Shown: positions 11,756 to 24,255, counted from the stretch's first letter. The stretch: DNA of 64,000 nt from Cannabis sativa (GCF_029168945.1 NC_083601.1:32725660-32789659), one strand, 5' to 3'. Notes: generated from the sequence alone by a model not told the origin. Made by a program: numbers and translations.

Positions 11756-11768
11756 GCTGCTGATACCA
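11756..11768 (-). other. Primer-binding site, initiator tRNA-Met type
   Basis: Two bases inside the 5' LTR edge the minus strand reads TGGTATCAGCAGC. Its first nine bases match the usual plant initiator-tRNA-Met site TGGTATCAGAGC. This is where the tRNA primes minus-strand synthesis of the element. Confidence 0.85.
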
Positions 11769-11770
11769 AT

Positions 11771-12981
11771 TGAAATTCGTATTTTAATATTCCCGGTTGA
11801 TTATTTAATTAAATGCGGAATAATAAAGCTGATCGAAAACGATTTTACGTAGTTACAGAATACAACTCCGTAACTCCAGAGAAACCCAGAAAAACAAACA
11901 GTGCATAAAAGTAAAAACACACAAGATTTTTGTACGTGGTTTCAACAATCCTTTCAGATTGTTACTAGTCCACGGGGCCACGCCCAGAGATAAGATTCAT
12001 TAGATCGTTATCAAAAATACAAAGTAATTGACTTATGCATAAATAGACTCCCTCTTATTGTATGCCGCAAGCTTGATGTATTCCACCTACTAACCGAATC
12101 TTGATAAAACTCCAAGTGCTCAAACTCCCTTCGATCACCTTGAAGAGTGCTTGAATCCTCCCGATTCAAGGCTTAAAGGCTATCTCCTGAAAGCCTATAC
12201 AACCATCTCCCGAAGGTTGTGTGCTTGTATCCTCCCGATGCAAGACTTCAAAAGCAATCTCCCGAAAGCTTGTAAATACCCTTCTCCCGAAGGTGCACTG
12301 ATGTTCTTCTTCGTTGTAGACTTGAATACAGACTCAAGACAATACAAACAACAAATAAACAGAGTAAGAGTAGAACAACTCTTCTCTACAAATCAAAGAC
12401 TCTCTTTTCTAAAGATATGAATGAAATTCAAAGATACAAGAGAGGTACCAAGAGAGGTACTAAACAAAGACACTCTTTCCTTAAGATATGAAAGCAATTC
12501 TAAGTGTGTGAAAGAGATACAAAACCTAGCTACTATAAGATGTATTTATAATGAATATACATCTCATAGACAGCTTACATTCGGTCTGAACAAGACCTCA
12601 ACCCACTAGAAACTTCCCTAAAATAATTCTTCAATCAGTCCAGGAATTTCCGTTTCTGTACATACAGAATCGTGGGCAGTAACTACAACTTTCCTTTTAT
12701 AGAAAAGGAAAGTCTAGCTCCGGTTTTCTCTTCAAGAAACCTGATCTAAGAAAATGGGAAACTCAACACAAGATCAGAATAACAGCTGGTTAGATAAAAA
12801 ACGAAATGGGTAACCAAACTTACCATTTTTACCTTTTTTCCAAAAATAGGAAAGCTAGACAACTTTCCTTTCAAGTTTGATTTACACAAATATGGAAACC
12901 ATATCAATATATGCCAGCCGAAATATACATTAAATAATAAAATATTTTTGTCAATTAAATATGCCAAAAATGGAATTAACA
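11771..12981 (-). repeat. 5' LTR of the Sirevirus-type element
   Basis: This 1,211-bp copy pairs with 1987-3211 and starts TGAAATTCG on the plus strand. It lacks the small AT duplication seen at the same end of its partner. It carries the second copy of the CTCCCGA hairpin array (about 12150-12295). As the upstream LTR it would hold the element promoter, transcribing leftward. Confidence 0.95.
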
Positions 12982-14864
12982 AAAAAATTTTGTAGCTAGT
13001 CGCTCAAGTTTTTTTCCACAATTTTACTGTAATTATTTTTTTTTCACAACACAACTATTAATTGTAATGTATTTTCTACCATTAAAAATATATGTGTATA
13101 CACAGTTATTTTTTTTTAAATCGAACTCAATTAATATTTAAATAAATATAATTGGTTGAATAAAAAGTTGTTAGTATAAAATATTTGCACCTATAATTAC
13201 TCATTATTTTATAAGTGAAACTCGAAAGAAAAGAATGCAGAAAATTAGGAGGAGAGTTTGTTAATTTTGCATTGCTTTTCTATTTGGAAAAATGTTTAGA
13301 TGACAAAACTTAGAATAAGTCCATATTTGAGATTTATTAAGTCCAAAACAAGGATGTTAAATTGAGATTAATTATTAAAAAAAGAAAAGGAGAGATATGA
13401 GGCTCTATTGCAAAGGTGTTTACATCACCAAATTAGATAATCCAAAACCATGCATACATTGTACAGTAATCTTTTAACCCTATTCTCTCATATACCAACC
13501 AATCAACAAGACTAATCTGAGACCGTTCATTCATGCAAAGAGAGAGAGAAGGAACACATCATTTCCGGACTAGGTAACTGTCACACTCTTGGCAAACCTT
13601 ATGGTCCCATCCTTATACAAAGTTGTAGTAATGTAATTCCATGAGGGATTAATTTGCTTTTCATTTTTATTTTTCCAAAGTCTAAAAAATATATTTTGTC
13701 TCAAAGTTGAAGTGTGGGCTCCAAACTTGCTTCAAACTCCCAAACAAACAAGTTCATTCAACTCAATAATAAATAAAATAAAATAAAGATAAAAGGATGC
13801 ACGGAGAGTTTTGGGAAAATAACTCAAAAAAAGTTTTATTTTATTATGGAGAAGAAAACAAAGAATAAAAAGACGAAACTAGAGCGGCGTTTCTTGTTAT
13901 GTTTGAAGGGACATGTGAGATTCTTATTCTTAGTTCTTCTTACACACACCCACACCCCACCCTCCTACTTTTTTGACCGTCTCTGTTTTTAGTTCTTTTT
14001 CTCTTTTTAACAAAATCAATTAATTAATTAATTAATTAATGGAAAGTTTTTTTTTTTCTCTTTTAATGTTAAAAGTAGTTATTTGCACGTAAGTTTTGGC
14101 TTCAGTTTTTTTCTTTTTGTTTTTCGATTTTTGGGTCTCATGAGACACGTTGGCATGAGGTTGTGAGTTTTTCCAAAATCTAAATCCAATATTTTCATTT
14201 CAAGTTCTTGATTATTTATTTATTTATATTTTCCTTTCATTCTTTTTCCCGGAAAATAAGAAAAGAAATTTGATTACAAGAATCATTTATTATGATTAAG
14301 AATTGCTTAGCGAGTTGACTTTTTCGAGAGAAAACCCATTTGGTCTGCCAACTCCTTTGCCACCCTTATTTTATGTTTTGTTATTATCCATCTCTTTAAA
14401 TCTATATCTTCATTGATAATGTCCCAAACTACCTTCTTCATTTCTGGTACTTTGATTATTCTCTGAATTGGTGATTTTTCTTTTTTCTGACTCATTCATT
14501 TTTATTGAAAATGATATGTTCTTGTTACCTTGTACCTTCCAACTTTTATGATTTTTTGTTTTGTTTTTGTATTGAAATGGAGAATGGTGCAATTAAAAGG
14601 GCTTTTTTGGTAATATAATTTATATATGGGATCCAATATGATTTTTTTCTGATCCAATATATTTTCTTTATGAAGGTTCTTTTAGTTTTTGATCATCCAC
14701 ATTGATGATAAAACGGCTGTTTAAGGCATGGCAATAGGAAATAAAGACAGGAAAAAGAAGGTTTTTTTTATATATTCCGATTTTTCTCTGTTTTTCATTA
14801 ATTTCAGATTTATTTTCAAATGGAAACTTCTGCAATTTTCTTGCATTAAATTTGAAAAATGATT
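12982..14864. other. Intergenic and upstream region of the 5-phosphatase gene
   Basis: No gene is visible. An (ATTA)n-type run (AATTAATTAATTAATTAA) lies near 14020-14040. The last few hundred bases before 14865 probably carry the leader of the 5-phosphatase gene, but no clear TATA box or leader splice could be fixed. Confidence 0.5.
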
Positions 14865-17555
14865 ATGTTTCAGAGTTTCCTTCAGAAGATTTTCTCCAGG
14901 GAGAGAGATGGAAGGAAATTGAGTAAAAGAAGGGATGATTCTGTTGGTAAGTGATATCATTATCAATGTCATTATCTCTCATTGTAAGGGAGAATTATTC
15001 ATTAAAATTATTTTCTTGTCCATGAAAATGCAGAAGAATCAAATGTGCAAAATAATCTGTTTTCTCATTTGTGTTTGAAGAAGGTTAGCTTTTTCTTTAT
15101 GGAAAATCAAAATTCTTGTCTTCTTTGGTCATAGAAATGTAATATTCCAACATTCGATTAACTTTTCTAGTAATTATCTCTTATAACTTTCATCCCTACC
15201 TATAGAACAGTTCTTTTTAGTTATTGGGCCCCTTATCTTTACTGGAAGATATTTGAATTTACTTTATTCAAAATATAGATAATGATAGAGGATTATGAAA
15301 ATGGGATAAGCATAATTGCAATTTGTTTTCAAATTAGAATATATTCATCTTTGAAGTGGGAATGGTACATCTTTGTCTCTCTCTTCTTCTGGGTGATATT
15401 CCTTTTCTTTCTTTAGCCCTTATAAATTATGTGCTATTGGTTATAACTGGATTACTTGTGTTTTGAGGCATACATTTCTGAGGTACATATTCAGAGTTAG
15501 TAATAATATTTTATATAGTGTACTTTTCCTACTACAATCTTATCATTTTTCATCAATTATTTTTGCCTGTTTCTACTTGCAGATCAATCAGATTCTGAGA
15601 GTCTTTGCCCTAGCAGTAGAGGGGGATCAATGATATCTCGTCAACATGTTCAATCCTACAAGTACTTGCCAATTTTTATTTGCTTTTTTCTATTCAAATC
15701 TCACTTCATAAAAGACTATATATACATATAAGGTTATCTAACTGTTTTTGTATCTCTATGTTTGTTTTTTTGTGTTTTAGAGTTTTTGTAGCAACATGGA
15801 ATGCAGGAGGAATATCTCCTCATAGTGGCCTTAATTTGGATGATTTTCTTCAAGTTGATAATCTATCAGACATTTATGTCTTGGGGTAATTCCCTCTTTC
15901 TTTTCACAGTTCTCTAATTTTGATCAAAGTTTAATTAAAAAAAAAAAAGAAATTTATTTGTTCTTTTTTAAACCATCAGTTTTCAGGAAATTGTTCCTTT
16001 GAATGCTGGAAATGTTCTAGTGATTGAAGATAACGAACCTGCTGCAAAATGGTTATCTTTAGTCAATCAGTCTCTGAACAAACCGTCCAAAGTCGCTCCA
16101 AGGCGAATGAATACAGGCAGTGGAGCACTGTTCTTTGCTAAGCCTTCTCTTAGAAAGATCAGTAAAAATTTCAGGACAGAAAGCAAAAGAAAATTGAAGT
16201 CATGTAATTGCACAGCTGAAATGGAAAGGAAGCATAGCATGGATTTCTGTTGTCCCCTCCAACAACCGAATTTAAGTGAAGTGGACTTCTCTTCTGAGGA
16301 GGATGATGAAGATTCTTTGACTAATTCCTTTTCCAATCGAAACCACATGAAGTACAGCCTTGTAGCAAGTAAGCAAATGGTGGGAATTTTTGTTACTATT
16401 TGGATGAGGACTGAGCTTGTTCAGTATGTTAGTCATTTGAGAATTTGTTGCATTAGTCGCGGGATCATGGGCTGTCTCGGTAACAAGGTAGTGCCAAAGT
16501 TTCATAAGCATATTACTTTTGTTCCACTCAAAATGTTGTCTGAGACTTAGATATGTGTTTGTTTGGTTGCAGGGTTGTATATCTGTGAGCTTTCAATTTC
16601 ATCAGACAAGCTTTTGTTTTGTCTGTAGTCACTTGGCATCTGGAGAGAAAGAAGGGGATGAACTTAGAAGAAACCTTGATGTCATAGAAATACTAAAAAA
16701 CACTCAATTTCCTAGGATTTGCAGATCTCCATATAGTAGAATACCTGAGAAAATTCTTGATCATGAGTGAGTATTCTATATACTAGTTGATATAAACACT
16801 TGTAACAGAATTTTTTTATCTGATATATCTGTTGGAAAATGATTGTAGTCGGATCATATGGCTTGGCGACCTGAATTACCGTATTTCTTTAAGCTACTCC
16901 GACACCAGGAAACTTCTAGAGGCCAAAAACTGGGATGCCCTCTTTGACAATGATCAGGTATTTAACCATGAATGACTAAAGAAGTGTTCATCTTAATAAT
17001 GTCTCTAGAAACTTAGTTATTGAATTTTTTTTGGTGTATTGGTTGAGTTGAAAACTACTTCTTGGGTCACTATGGGGCTTGAATTTCTAAATAGATTTGT
17101 AACATGTATTTTGTTTATATATAGCTTAATATTGAAAGAGAAGCAGGGAGAGTATTTAAGGGATGGAAAGAGGGAAAGATCTACTTTGCTCCTACATACA
17201 AGTACTCTTATAATTCAGACTCTTATGCTGGAGAAGTTCATAAATCAAAAAGCAAAAGGAGAACTCCAGCTTGGTATGTCTTGGATTAGAGGATTCAATT
17301 ATATATTTTTCCGAAAATTTAACAACCAAGTTTAATTAGTTAAGAAAATGCAGGTGTGATAGAGTATTATGGCATGGAAATGGGATCCAACAACTCTTTT
17401 ACTGGCGTGGGGAGTCCCGATTTTCTGATCACCGCCCGGTTTTGGCAGCATTTTTGGTGGATGTTTTGACTAATGGGATTGGGAGTAGTTCCAAGAGGGG
17501 ATTATCTAGTTCCAATATGAAAATTGAGATTGAAGAACTCTTACCTACCAAGTAG
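14865..17555 (+). CDS. Type I inositol polyphosphate 5-phosphatase
   Basis: This enzyme removes the 5-phosphate from inositol polyphosphates and/or phosphoinositides, tuning lipid and Ca2+ signalling. Eight exons join in phase: 14865-14946, 15583-15661, 15781-15885, 15980-16487, 16573-16766, 16849-16957, 17125-17273, 17354-17555. They give 475 residues. Motifs in order are [10 protein letters not shown] (about 55-64), IYVLGFQEIVPL (about 83-94), [25 protein letters not shown], the metal/catalytic WLGDLNYR (about 328-335), TPAWCDRVLW (about 405-414) and SDHRPV (432-437). These are the hallmark 5PTase boxes and all key residues are present. A Ser/Glu-rich, Lys-rich insert (about 110-195) lies between QEIVPL and the KQMVGIFV core, as in plant type I enzymes. 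The start ATG opens exon 1 with [16 protein letters not shown]. No WD40 repeats are present, so it is the short class. The Arabidopsis orthologue was not fixed. Confidence 0.93.
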
Positions 17556-18944
17556 TACTGTCCTCTATAATAACTGCAGGTAAGTTCTTGACTTCTTAGC
17601 ACAAAAACCGATATAACCACTTCACTCATACCAATTAGTTGGTTTTCAAACTAGGCCATGTGACAGTGTTACAAATTCTAAATAGAAAATTTCTTTGTCA
17701 ATAACTGGTATGCCTTGTCTTTTTTGGCCAGAAAATTTTAATAGAGGTATTCACATTTTGCTATTTGAAACCCCATTCCCACCATAGTCTATAGATCTAG
17801 GACACATACTAACATATTCTGCTATAATTTTTATTTGAATTGAGGTCTAAAGCTTTTTGCATTGTTCCCTTGCACATTTTTCAGGTACTAAGCTGCTAAC
17901 CAGTCATTTTGAGTAAGGTGATACCCAAGTTTTGCTGATTATGTAAGAAGTAAATCATTTTATGCATCATAAGCTGTAAATAGATTCAGGGAAGATTTGA
18001 CATAATTCTTGTATCAAAAAATTGTTCACAAGATGTAATTTTCGCAGTGCGCGCTGCAGTTCTTGCTTCATAATGGAATGTTCCAAGAGATTAGTGATTC
18101 TGACATAAAATGAGTAAACTTTGTAACTGAGATCTCAGAATTGAATTTGCCTAGAATGTTTGTCAACTAAGAAAATATTGTAGAACTTTTACATTTGATC
18201 TTTCTCTTTACTAAGATTAATTAGATCAAAGAAATTATGGTTAGGGTCCAAAATCTAGTTTTCTTTTCCTTAGTTGATTTAGCCTTGTAACCCCTATTGT
18301 AACCCAGCTTGATCTTTTGATCTGTTTCCAGTAAAAGTCAAAGATGTGGAAAGGGAAGAAGAAAGAAGTTTGAAATTTTGTTTTTTCTTATATTTTTAAT
18401 GATTTGAGTCCACATATGAAGTTGTTGTTGATTAATTTTCAAATCATTATTATATTAGCTTTAACAGTGTTCTTATTCAAACTTCATGCTGTAGTTTTGC
18501 ATTGGTAATACCATCCTTTGTTTTCTTATGTTCAGTGCCTAAATAAATATTCAAGGCCCAAGTACACCATCAACTAATTCTGATAATATTTCTTTACTTG
18601 GTAGACAAGAATCCAAAGCTAACCAAATTATTTCTAAATTATAATCACGTGACTTAATCACATGTAAACCCAATTCTATAAGCATTTTATTCTTCTTTCT
18701 CTTTCTGGGATTTTAGGCTTTGGAACTTGGAAGCTGAGATAGTCAAAAGATTAATCACATGACACAGCTGCTTATTATATTAATTTAATAGTATTAGTAA
18801 GCAACTAGTAACCAAAGATACTCTCAATCTCTTTCTCTCATATCCTGATCTTATTGCTGTATAAAATAAGCCCTTCTGCTCATCATTGGAACAAAACCAA
18901 ACATAGGAAAATAACAAAGACATCTTCTTGAGTCAACAAAAACC
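17556..18944 (+). other. 3' UTR of the 5-phosphatase and intergenic region
   Basis: The first 300-600 bases are probably 3' untranslated sequence of the upstream gene. The remainder leads to the small peptide gene. No other coding region or recognisable repeat is seen. Confidence 0.5.
18860..18868 (+). promoter_or_regulatory. TATA box of the small peptide gene
   Basis: TATAAAATA lies 77 bases before the ATG at 18945. It is followed by a short leader of a length typical for plant genes. Confidence 0.6.
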
Positions 18945-19282
18945 ATGAAATTATTGACTGCAGTTGTTTTTGCCATAACTTTGATGCTCTCACTTTGGCT
19001 TTGTATTATGGCACAAGCAAGAGTTACCCCTTCTTCTTCTTATTCTTCACTAAAACTTACCTTGAATTTCAACTCCCAAAGACTAATGGCCACAAAGTCT
19101 AAGCAGCCGGCTATTGCTGCTAGTTTTCGAACAATTCCTCCAAGTATTCCAAATCCCACTCAAAACAAGTAAGATTTTTTCTTTTATATAAAGTATTTTT
19201 TTTCTTTCCTTCCACTATATTTGGGATATTAACTAACACGGCATGATTGTTTGTCAGGCTGAAGCCTAGGAAAATGGGGTGA
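18945..19282 (+). CDS. Small secreted peptide precursor, CLE46-like C-terminus
   Basis: Two exons (18945-19168 and 19258-19282, GT-AG, frame kept) encode 82 residues. The N-terminus is a strong signal peptide (basic MK, then LLTAVVFAITLMLSLWLCIMAQA). A variable Ser/Lys-rich middle follows, then the conserved-looking end RTIPPSIPNPTQNK and a short basic tail (LKPRKMG) from exon 2. The block PSIPNPTQNK resembles the PSGPNPTGNR core of Arabidopsis CLE46 and, more loosely, the CLE consensus (P-x-G-P-x-P-x-x-N). The usual Gly is replaced by Ile. It therefore looks like a peptide hormone precursor secreted to the apoplast, probably proteolytically trimmed and proline-hydroxylated. Alternatives are an IDA-like or another unclassified secreted peptide. 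A TATA box upstream supports expression. Confidence 0.65.
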
Positions 19283-20639
19283 TTTGACAAGAACTTTCAA
19301 GATTTTACGCCCTCAAGGGACCAGTAGCAAAGTGTTAGTTGTTAGATCCATAATATTCAATGTAATTTTGTTTTTTTATATTTTTTTGATTGTTAACAGA
19401 AGCTTTGGAGGTAGATTAGTGATTTTTGTTTCTAGAAAGAAAAGGTGATAGAATTGTGTAGGAACAATACAATTTTTAATTTTAAAGAAGGTTACATATA
19501 TTTAGTGGATAAAGCTTTTCTGCACAAATGTTTTGCATGTACTTTTCTTAGGCTTGATCTTGGTTATGGTAATGGTCCGTCACTGCTAAAAGCCGATTTT
19601 TTGAACTGGGCCGGGCCAGAGCATCCGTCTAAGGCCTAAGTTAAAAGGGCTCAAATGTTACCATTTTTTTTATGAAAAAAGGCTTCTAAATTTGGTAGAA
19701 ATTGAATAACGTTCAATTACAAAATAAAAACTTACAAAAATACTGATTTTTGGTCTAATTTTTACAAAAATATTGTCATACGATAGAAATTACTTTTATA
19801 CTTGGCCAATTTTTTTTTTCTTTTATAGTGTCTTGGCCAATTTTTTTTTAAACACCAAAAATAAAATGAGATCTCTCTTTTCCACACCCACGGACAGAAC
19901 CACCACAGGAACACCAAAACAATCGAAAAACAACCATTAATTCTGGTGAGATTAAGAAAAAAAAAAAGTAAAATCGACGTCAAATAAATCATCATGGCAG
20001 AACAACTGTAAAATAAATAAATGTAAAACAACACTAAAATAAATCAATAAAAGAAAAGAAAACATGATTAAAGAAAACTAAAAAAATGTTCTGCCCAGTC
20101 TCAATACCCAATGCAATAGCAGTTATATTTACAAGTCCAATCTTAAAAAATTAGAACAAAAAAAAACTACTAAAAGTACCGTAAAACAACACTAAAATAA
20201 ACAAAAAAAAAAACTAAAAAATAAACACAGTATACTACATTATGAAACTTATAAGAATACACAGTAAAAAAGTAAAAAATATCGCCTAACAGTATTTTTG
20301 TAAAAAAATAGCAAAAATTAGTATAGCATGTAAATTTCTAATTACAAAAACCATTGTTTGCCACATGATTTTATATATAGCTTTGTCATGTTTTGACTTG
20401 CAATGCTTCAATACCATAAACAAATAAATTTTCCTTGATCAGCCATGAACACACTAATTAACAACGCCGACCGCATAGGCCAAATCAAGCCGAGTACAAA
20501 TCAACCATAGCCATACCCATACGTAATGTTGCCTATTCTACATCTATTTTTGCAGTATCTTTCTTCATATGTTGCAATGTTTGAGGAACAATAAGTTTGA
20601 AGTTGCACGGGAAGCCAATAGGAATCACACGGGTACTTA
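19283..20639. other. Intergenic region with degenerate inverted-repeat transposon
   Basis: The peptide gene's 3' UTR lies first. At about 19725-20330 two ends with ACAAAAATACTG-type sequence in opposite orientation (about 19733-19780 and 20285-20330) flank A-rich DNA. Inside, TAAAACAACACTAAAATAAA occurs twice (about 20024 and 20181). This looks like a non-autonomous inverted-repeat element of unknown family. A GGGCCGGGCC-containing fragment near 19608 could not be assigned. Confidence 0.4.
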
Positions 20640-20925
20640 TTCTCACCCACATAGAAGCAAGGAGACGGAGACATAAATCAAGAAAAAAAAAATGTATATG
20701 TCTTTTAGTTAGTTACGATATATATTTGTAATAAAAGATAATATTTATAAATATAATACTAACTTTAGTGTAATGATTAAATTATATTGTATATCCGATA
20801 GAGGTCAATGGTTCAAATCTATTAAGAAAATCATTTTTTTTAAGGTTTACATTTGTCCCTGTCATACCAAAAAAAAATTACGCTCCCCTTACTTTAAATT
20901 TTGGATCTGTCGTTGTTCTCATTTA
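20640..20925 (-). mobile_element. Degenerate hAT-type element related to the copy at 46884
   Basis: On the minus strand this shows remnants of the same internal sequence as the element at 46884-47157. The pieces include a GGTTCAAATC-like block, a TTACACTAAAGTTA block, a run of C/T-rich TCCCCTTACTTTAAATTTTGGATC, and an end resembling GGATCCGCC-type termini. The ends and target duplication cannot be fixed. Confidence 0.4.
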
Positions 20926-21430
20926 CTTAGAGCATCTCCAACTATGTTCTTTAAATACACTACTTAGCTAAAATAAGGAGTGAGTCTTAAAAAAAATGAG
21001 TTCACTCCAACCATGAAAAAAATGGTTCTCTATAATAAAAGATAGGGAGCTCCTTATTTTTACCATGCTCTTTAAACACACTCCTTAGCTAAAATGGAGT
21101 GAGACTTGAAAAAAATAAGCTCCAACTATACAAAATATGGCTCTAAGCATCTCTAATGGTATTCTCAATTTTTTTAACCAATATAGCTAAAAAGCTAAAA
21201 TAGAAAGTCATAAATAGTAAAAAAGTAATAGTGGTTTTATTAAAATATAAAAATGTTAGTAAAAAAGTAAGGAGCTCCCTGCATTTAGGGAACTCTCTAT
21301 TAACCATTTTGTATTATAGAGAGTCATTTTTTGATATTCTGAGCTCATTTTTTTCAAATCCCACTCCTTATTTTAGCTAAAGAGTATCTTCGGAGAGAAT
21401 TGATAGGGAACTACCTACGTTTTTCTTAAG
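20926..21430. mobile_element. Cluster of nested small elements with GAGCATCTCCAAC-type ends
   Basis: The block opens with AGAGCATCTCCAACTATG and contains several copies, in both orientations, of a CTCCTTA...TTAGCTAAAAT unit with TCTTTAAA stretches. It closes near TATCTTCGGAGAG. AGCATCTCCAAC termini are common in plant Tourist/Stowaway-like MITEs. Internal duplication suggests nested or tandem insertion. Confidence 0.45.
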
Positions 21431-23252
21431 TTGTTTTAATGGTATTTTAATCAAAAGTAACCTTACTAATTTTTATTATTTTATCAAAATTAATTTATAT
21501 TGATAAATTTGAAGTGTAAAATATTATTAAAATGATTAAATACTAATCAAGATTGAGAGCATGATTGAAGCAATAATAATAAAAATCATTTTATTTTAAA
21601 CTTTTTTTTAACTATTTTAGCTAAGAAAAATAAAGAGTATTGTGTTAGTAAAAATTTTGTAAGATCCATGGAGAAATGAATCAAAATAAATTTTTTGATT
21701 TTAATTATTTTTTATTGGAATTATTTCATAAATACATAAAAATAGTAAAAGAAATATTAAAATACAGTTGTACGGAATTTTAAAATTTTTTATGATTTTT
21801 ATAATTTTATTTACAGAAAATACGGTATTTGATGTATTTTTATATTATACTCTTATTAATTTATTGTTGATTTTTTTTTTAATTTGTATGTTATTTGGAT
21901 GTTATTTTCATGCTATTTTAATGTAACTTTTTTATTGTTTTCGTATCTTTTTATAGAACACGGTAAAAATATAAAAAAAAAAAAAATCTTTAAACGTAAA
22001 ATTATAAAAAATTTACAAAAAATAGTGATTATGTAATTATCTATTTTTATTATTATTAGTATTCTATTAGGAGTTTTTTTGTTGGTTTTTATTTATATAG
22101 TTTTACTAATTAATAAGGTTGATTCATAGTTTTACTAATTATTAGGAGTTTTTTGTTTTTTTTATTAGATGGAATTTTCAGTATGAACTCTGCCGTCTAT
22201 TTTTTCGGCAGACATTTCATTTAATGAAGTTTATAATAATAATAAAATTAGAAAACAAATCTACCCTCTAAAATTTATGAAAATAATTGCATTTTTTTAA
22301 AGGTGAGTTTGGTTAAATTAAAACATTTCAATTATATTTTATAATTATGTAGATAAAATAAAATCATTAGGAGTGTTTTTTTGTTCTTGTCAATTCTAAT
22401 ATAATAAAATAAAAACTTTATTATTTTACATTTCATTGCTATTAATTTCTTTCATTAAATTATTCTGATTATGATGATTATATTTAATAAACGTGTCATA
22501 AACTTAATAAGGCAGTACTTTGGAAGAACGAATTATTTCCCCTTTAATTTAGGAACACTTTGTTTTATGTTTTTAGTCAAAAATAATTTTATTCTAAAGA
22601 AATCTATTTTGATGTAATTAAAGTGCCTTATTACCCATATTTTTCTATAAATATAATTTATAATTAAAATTTAATTAACAAACATATATAAGAAAAAAAA
22701 AATATACTTTGTGTGATACTTTTGGAAAATGATCATAATTTACTATATTTGTAATAATTACAAAATAAGGAGAACAGTCTATAGCGCCCAGTTTTTTTTT
22801 TTTTTAAAAAAAAAAAAAAAAGTTGTAAATATGTTTACAAAATTGTAATTGGTTGTTATAAACTTGCAAATTTTAATTATAAATAAATAAGTTTTACTGT
22901 TGGTTCGGAAATTATTTTGTTTTTTGTTTTTTTTTTTAATTTTATTTAACAAAATATCGTAGTTTCTTCATGGTTTTTGATTAATTAATCAAAAAACTAA
23001 TTTTTTAATGGTTACCGAACAATACATTAGTTAAGAAAAATTAGGATATATATATATTTTGTAATTACAACAAAAAAAATTATTATATTTTCGACCATTT
23101 TTATTAGTTTAGAGAATGGCAATGCATAAATGGAATTATATACATTATTGATTGTTATCAGTAAAAATACAACTCCATAATTTATTAAAAAAATTACTAG
23201 AAAAATACATAAACAAAATAAAAAAAAAAAAAATATATCAAACAAATGTGCC
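21431..23252. other. AT-rich intergenic region
   Basis: There is no gene or recognisable element. A run of 14 T followed directly by 16 A lies at about 22792-22821, a perfect hairpin of homopolymers. Otherwise the stretch is plain AT-rich DNA. Confidence 0.5.
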
Positions 23253-23260
23253 AGCGGTGA

Positions 23261-24255
23261 TAGGGGTGTGCAGAAAGTCATCCAATCCAATTCCAACCGA
23301 CCAATCCAATCTCAAATGATCCAATAGAATCGGATATCCACTCATAATTGGATCGGATCGGATGCAAATTTTAAAAATATCTAATTGGATCGGATCAGAT
23401 GTTGGATAAGACATCTGATCCAATGGATAACCGAACCGATCCAATCCAATATCATCCAATGTCCATTCAATCATATTTAATATTTAATATTTTATTATTT
23501 TATTTTAAAACAATATATTAATTATTAATAGGTTTTACTCTTATTAATTAGAAGCTGGTAATATGTATCTATATTTTAATTTTATTTTATAATCTTTTCA
23601 ATAGAATATACTATTTTTTTTATTGTTTTGTTGTATTTTTTTTGTAGAAATTCTTAATGGGGTTGGTGATCTTAAAATTGAGTAAACATCCTCTTTTGTA
23701 AGATTAGACCATCAAAGATTAAACTCAAGAGAGTGATTGATTTAATATTTTATATAATATTTGCATTTGATGTATTGGACTTGTTTATTAAGACTTTTAC
23801 TTATTAAGTTAGATTTGTGTTATATTTTTATATGGGATCATGAAAATTAGATTGGATTTGGATTAAACTAATGTTAATTACCTATGTTGGATTATTAGGT
23901 TTTAAGTTATGTTTTTTCATATTTTTTTTTCTATTTAATGAAATCAGCCTAAATAGTGGCTAAAATGGATTGGTTCATCCATTGGATGGATCCAATCCAA
24001 TCCAATAAAAAATCAGTTAAAGCATCTAATGGATGGAACCGATCCAATCCAATACATCCATTGGATCGTATCAGATTGGATGACTCAATTCAATTGGATT
24101 GGATCAGATTGGATGTCTCAATTCAATTGGATTGGATCAGATTGGATGACTCAATTCAATTGGATTGGATCGGATGACAAAATCTAATATCCAATAAATA
24201 ATTGGATTAGATCGGATGGTCCAAATCCATTAGATATGATCCAATGAACACCCCT
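23261..24255. mobile_element. Non-autonomous hAT element with GGATCGGAT/ATCCAATCC sub-repeats
   Basis: The terminal inverted repeats are TAGGGGTGTGCA on the left and TGAACACCCCT on the right. An 8-bp direct repeat AGCGGTGA flanks them at 23253-23260 and 24256-24263. Eight-base duplications with a (C/T)AGGGGTG end are diagnostic of hAT elements. The outer ~200 bp on each side are arrays of the ATCCAATCC / GGATTGGAT motif. Three near-identical ~35-bp tandem units (GGATTGGATCAGATTGGATG) lie at about 24070-24175. The middle ~450 bp is AT-rich and non-coding. No transposase is encoded. Confidence 0.85.

Larger units (their letters stand above)
1987..12981 (-). mobile_element. Ty1/copia retrotransposon, Sirevirus (SIRE/Maximus) type, full length but frameshifted
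   Basis: A 10,995-bp LTR element lies on the minus strand. Its LTRs are 1987-3211 (3' LTR) and 11771-12981 (5' LTR); both have TG...CA ends. Reading on the minus strand the order is 5' LTR, tRNA-Met primer site, gag with two CCHC knuckles, protease, integrase, RT, RNase H, a long non-coding spacer, an extra ORF, polypurine tract and 3' LTR. Integrase before RT defines Ty1/copia. The knuckle context (ECEGFGH followed by LKKNKKGLNVTWSDD), the extra ORF after pol and the repeated G-rich tracts near the 3' LTR fit the Sirevirus lineage. Several single-base frameshifts break gag, integrase, RT and the extra ORF, so this copy is not autonomous as assembled. The flanking pentamers (AAAGT left, AAAAA right) do not match, so no target duplication is seen. 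Confidence 0.9.

Noticed and set aside
23270..24250. GGATCGGAT/ATCCAATCC repeats as a satellite or CRISPR-like array
   Set aside because: They lie within a hAT element with exact ends and target duplication; no regular spacer pattern exists.
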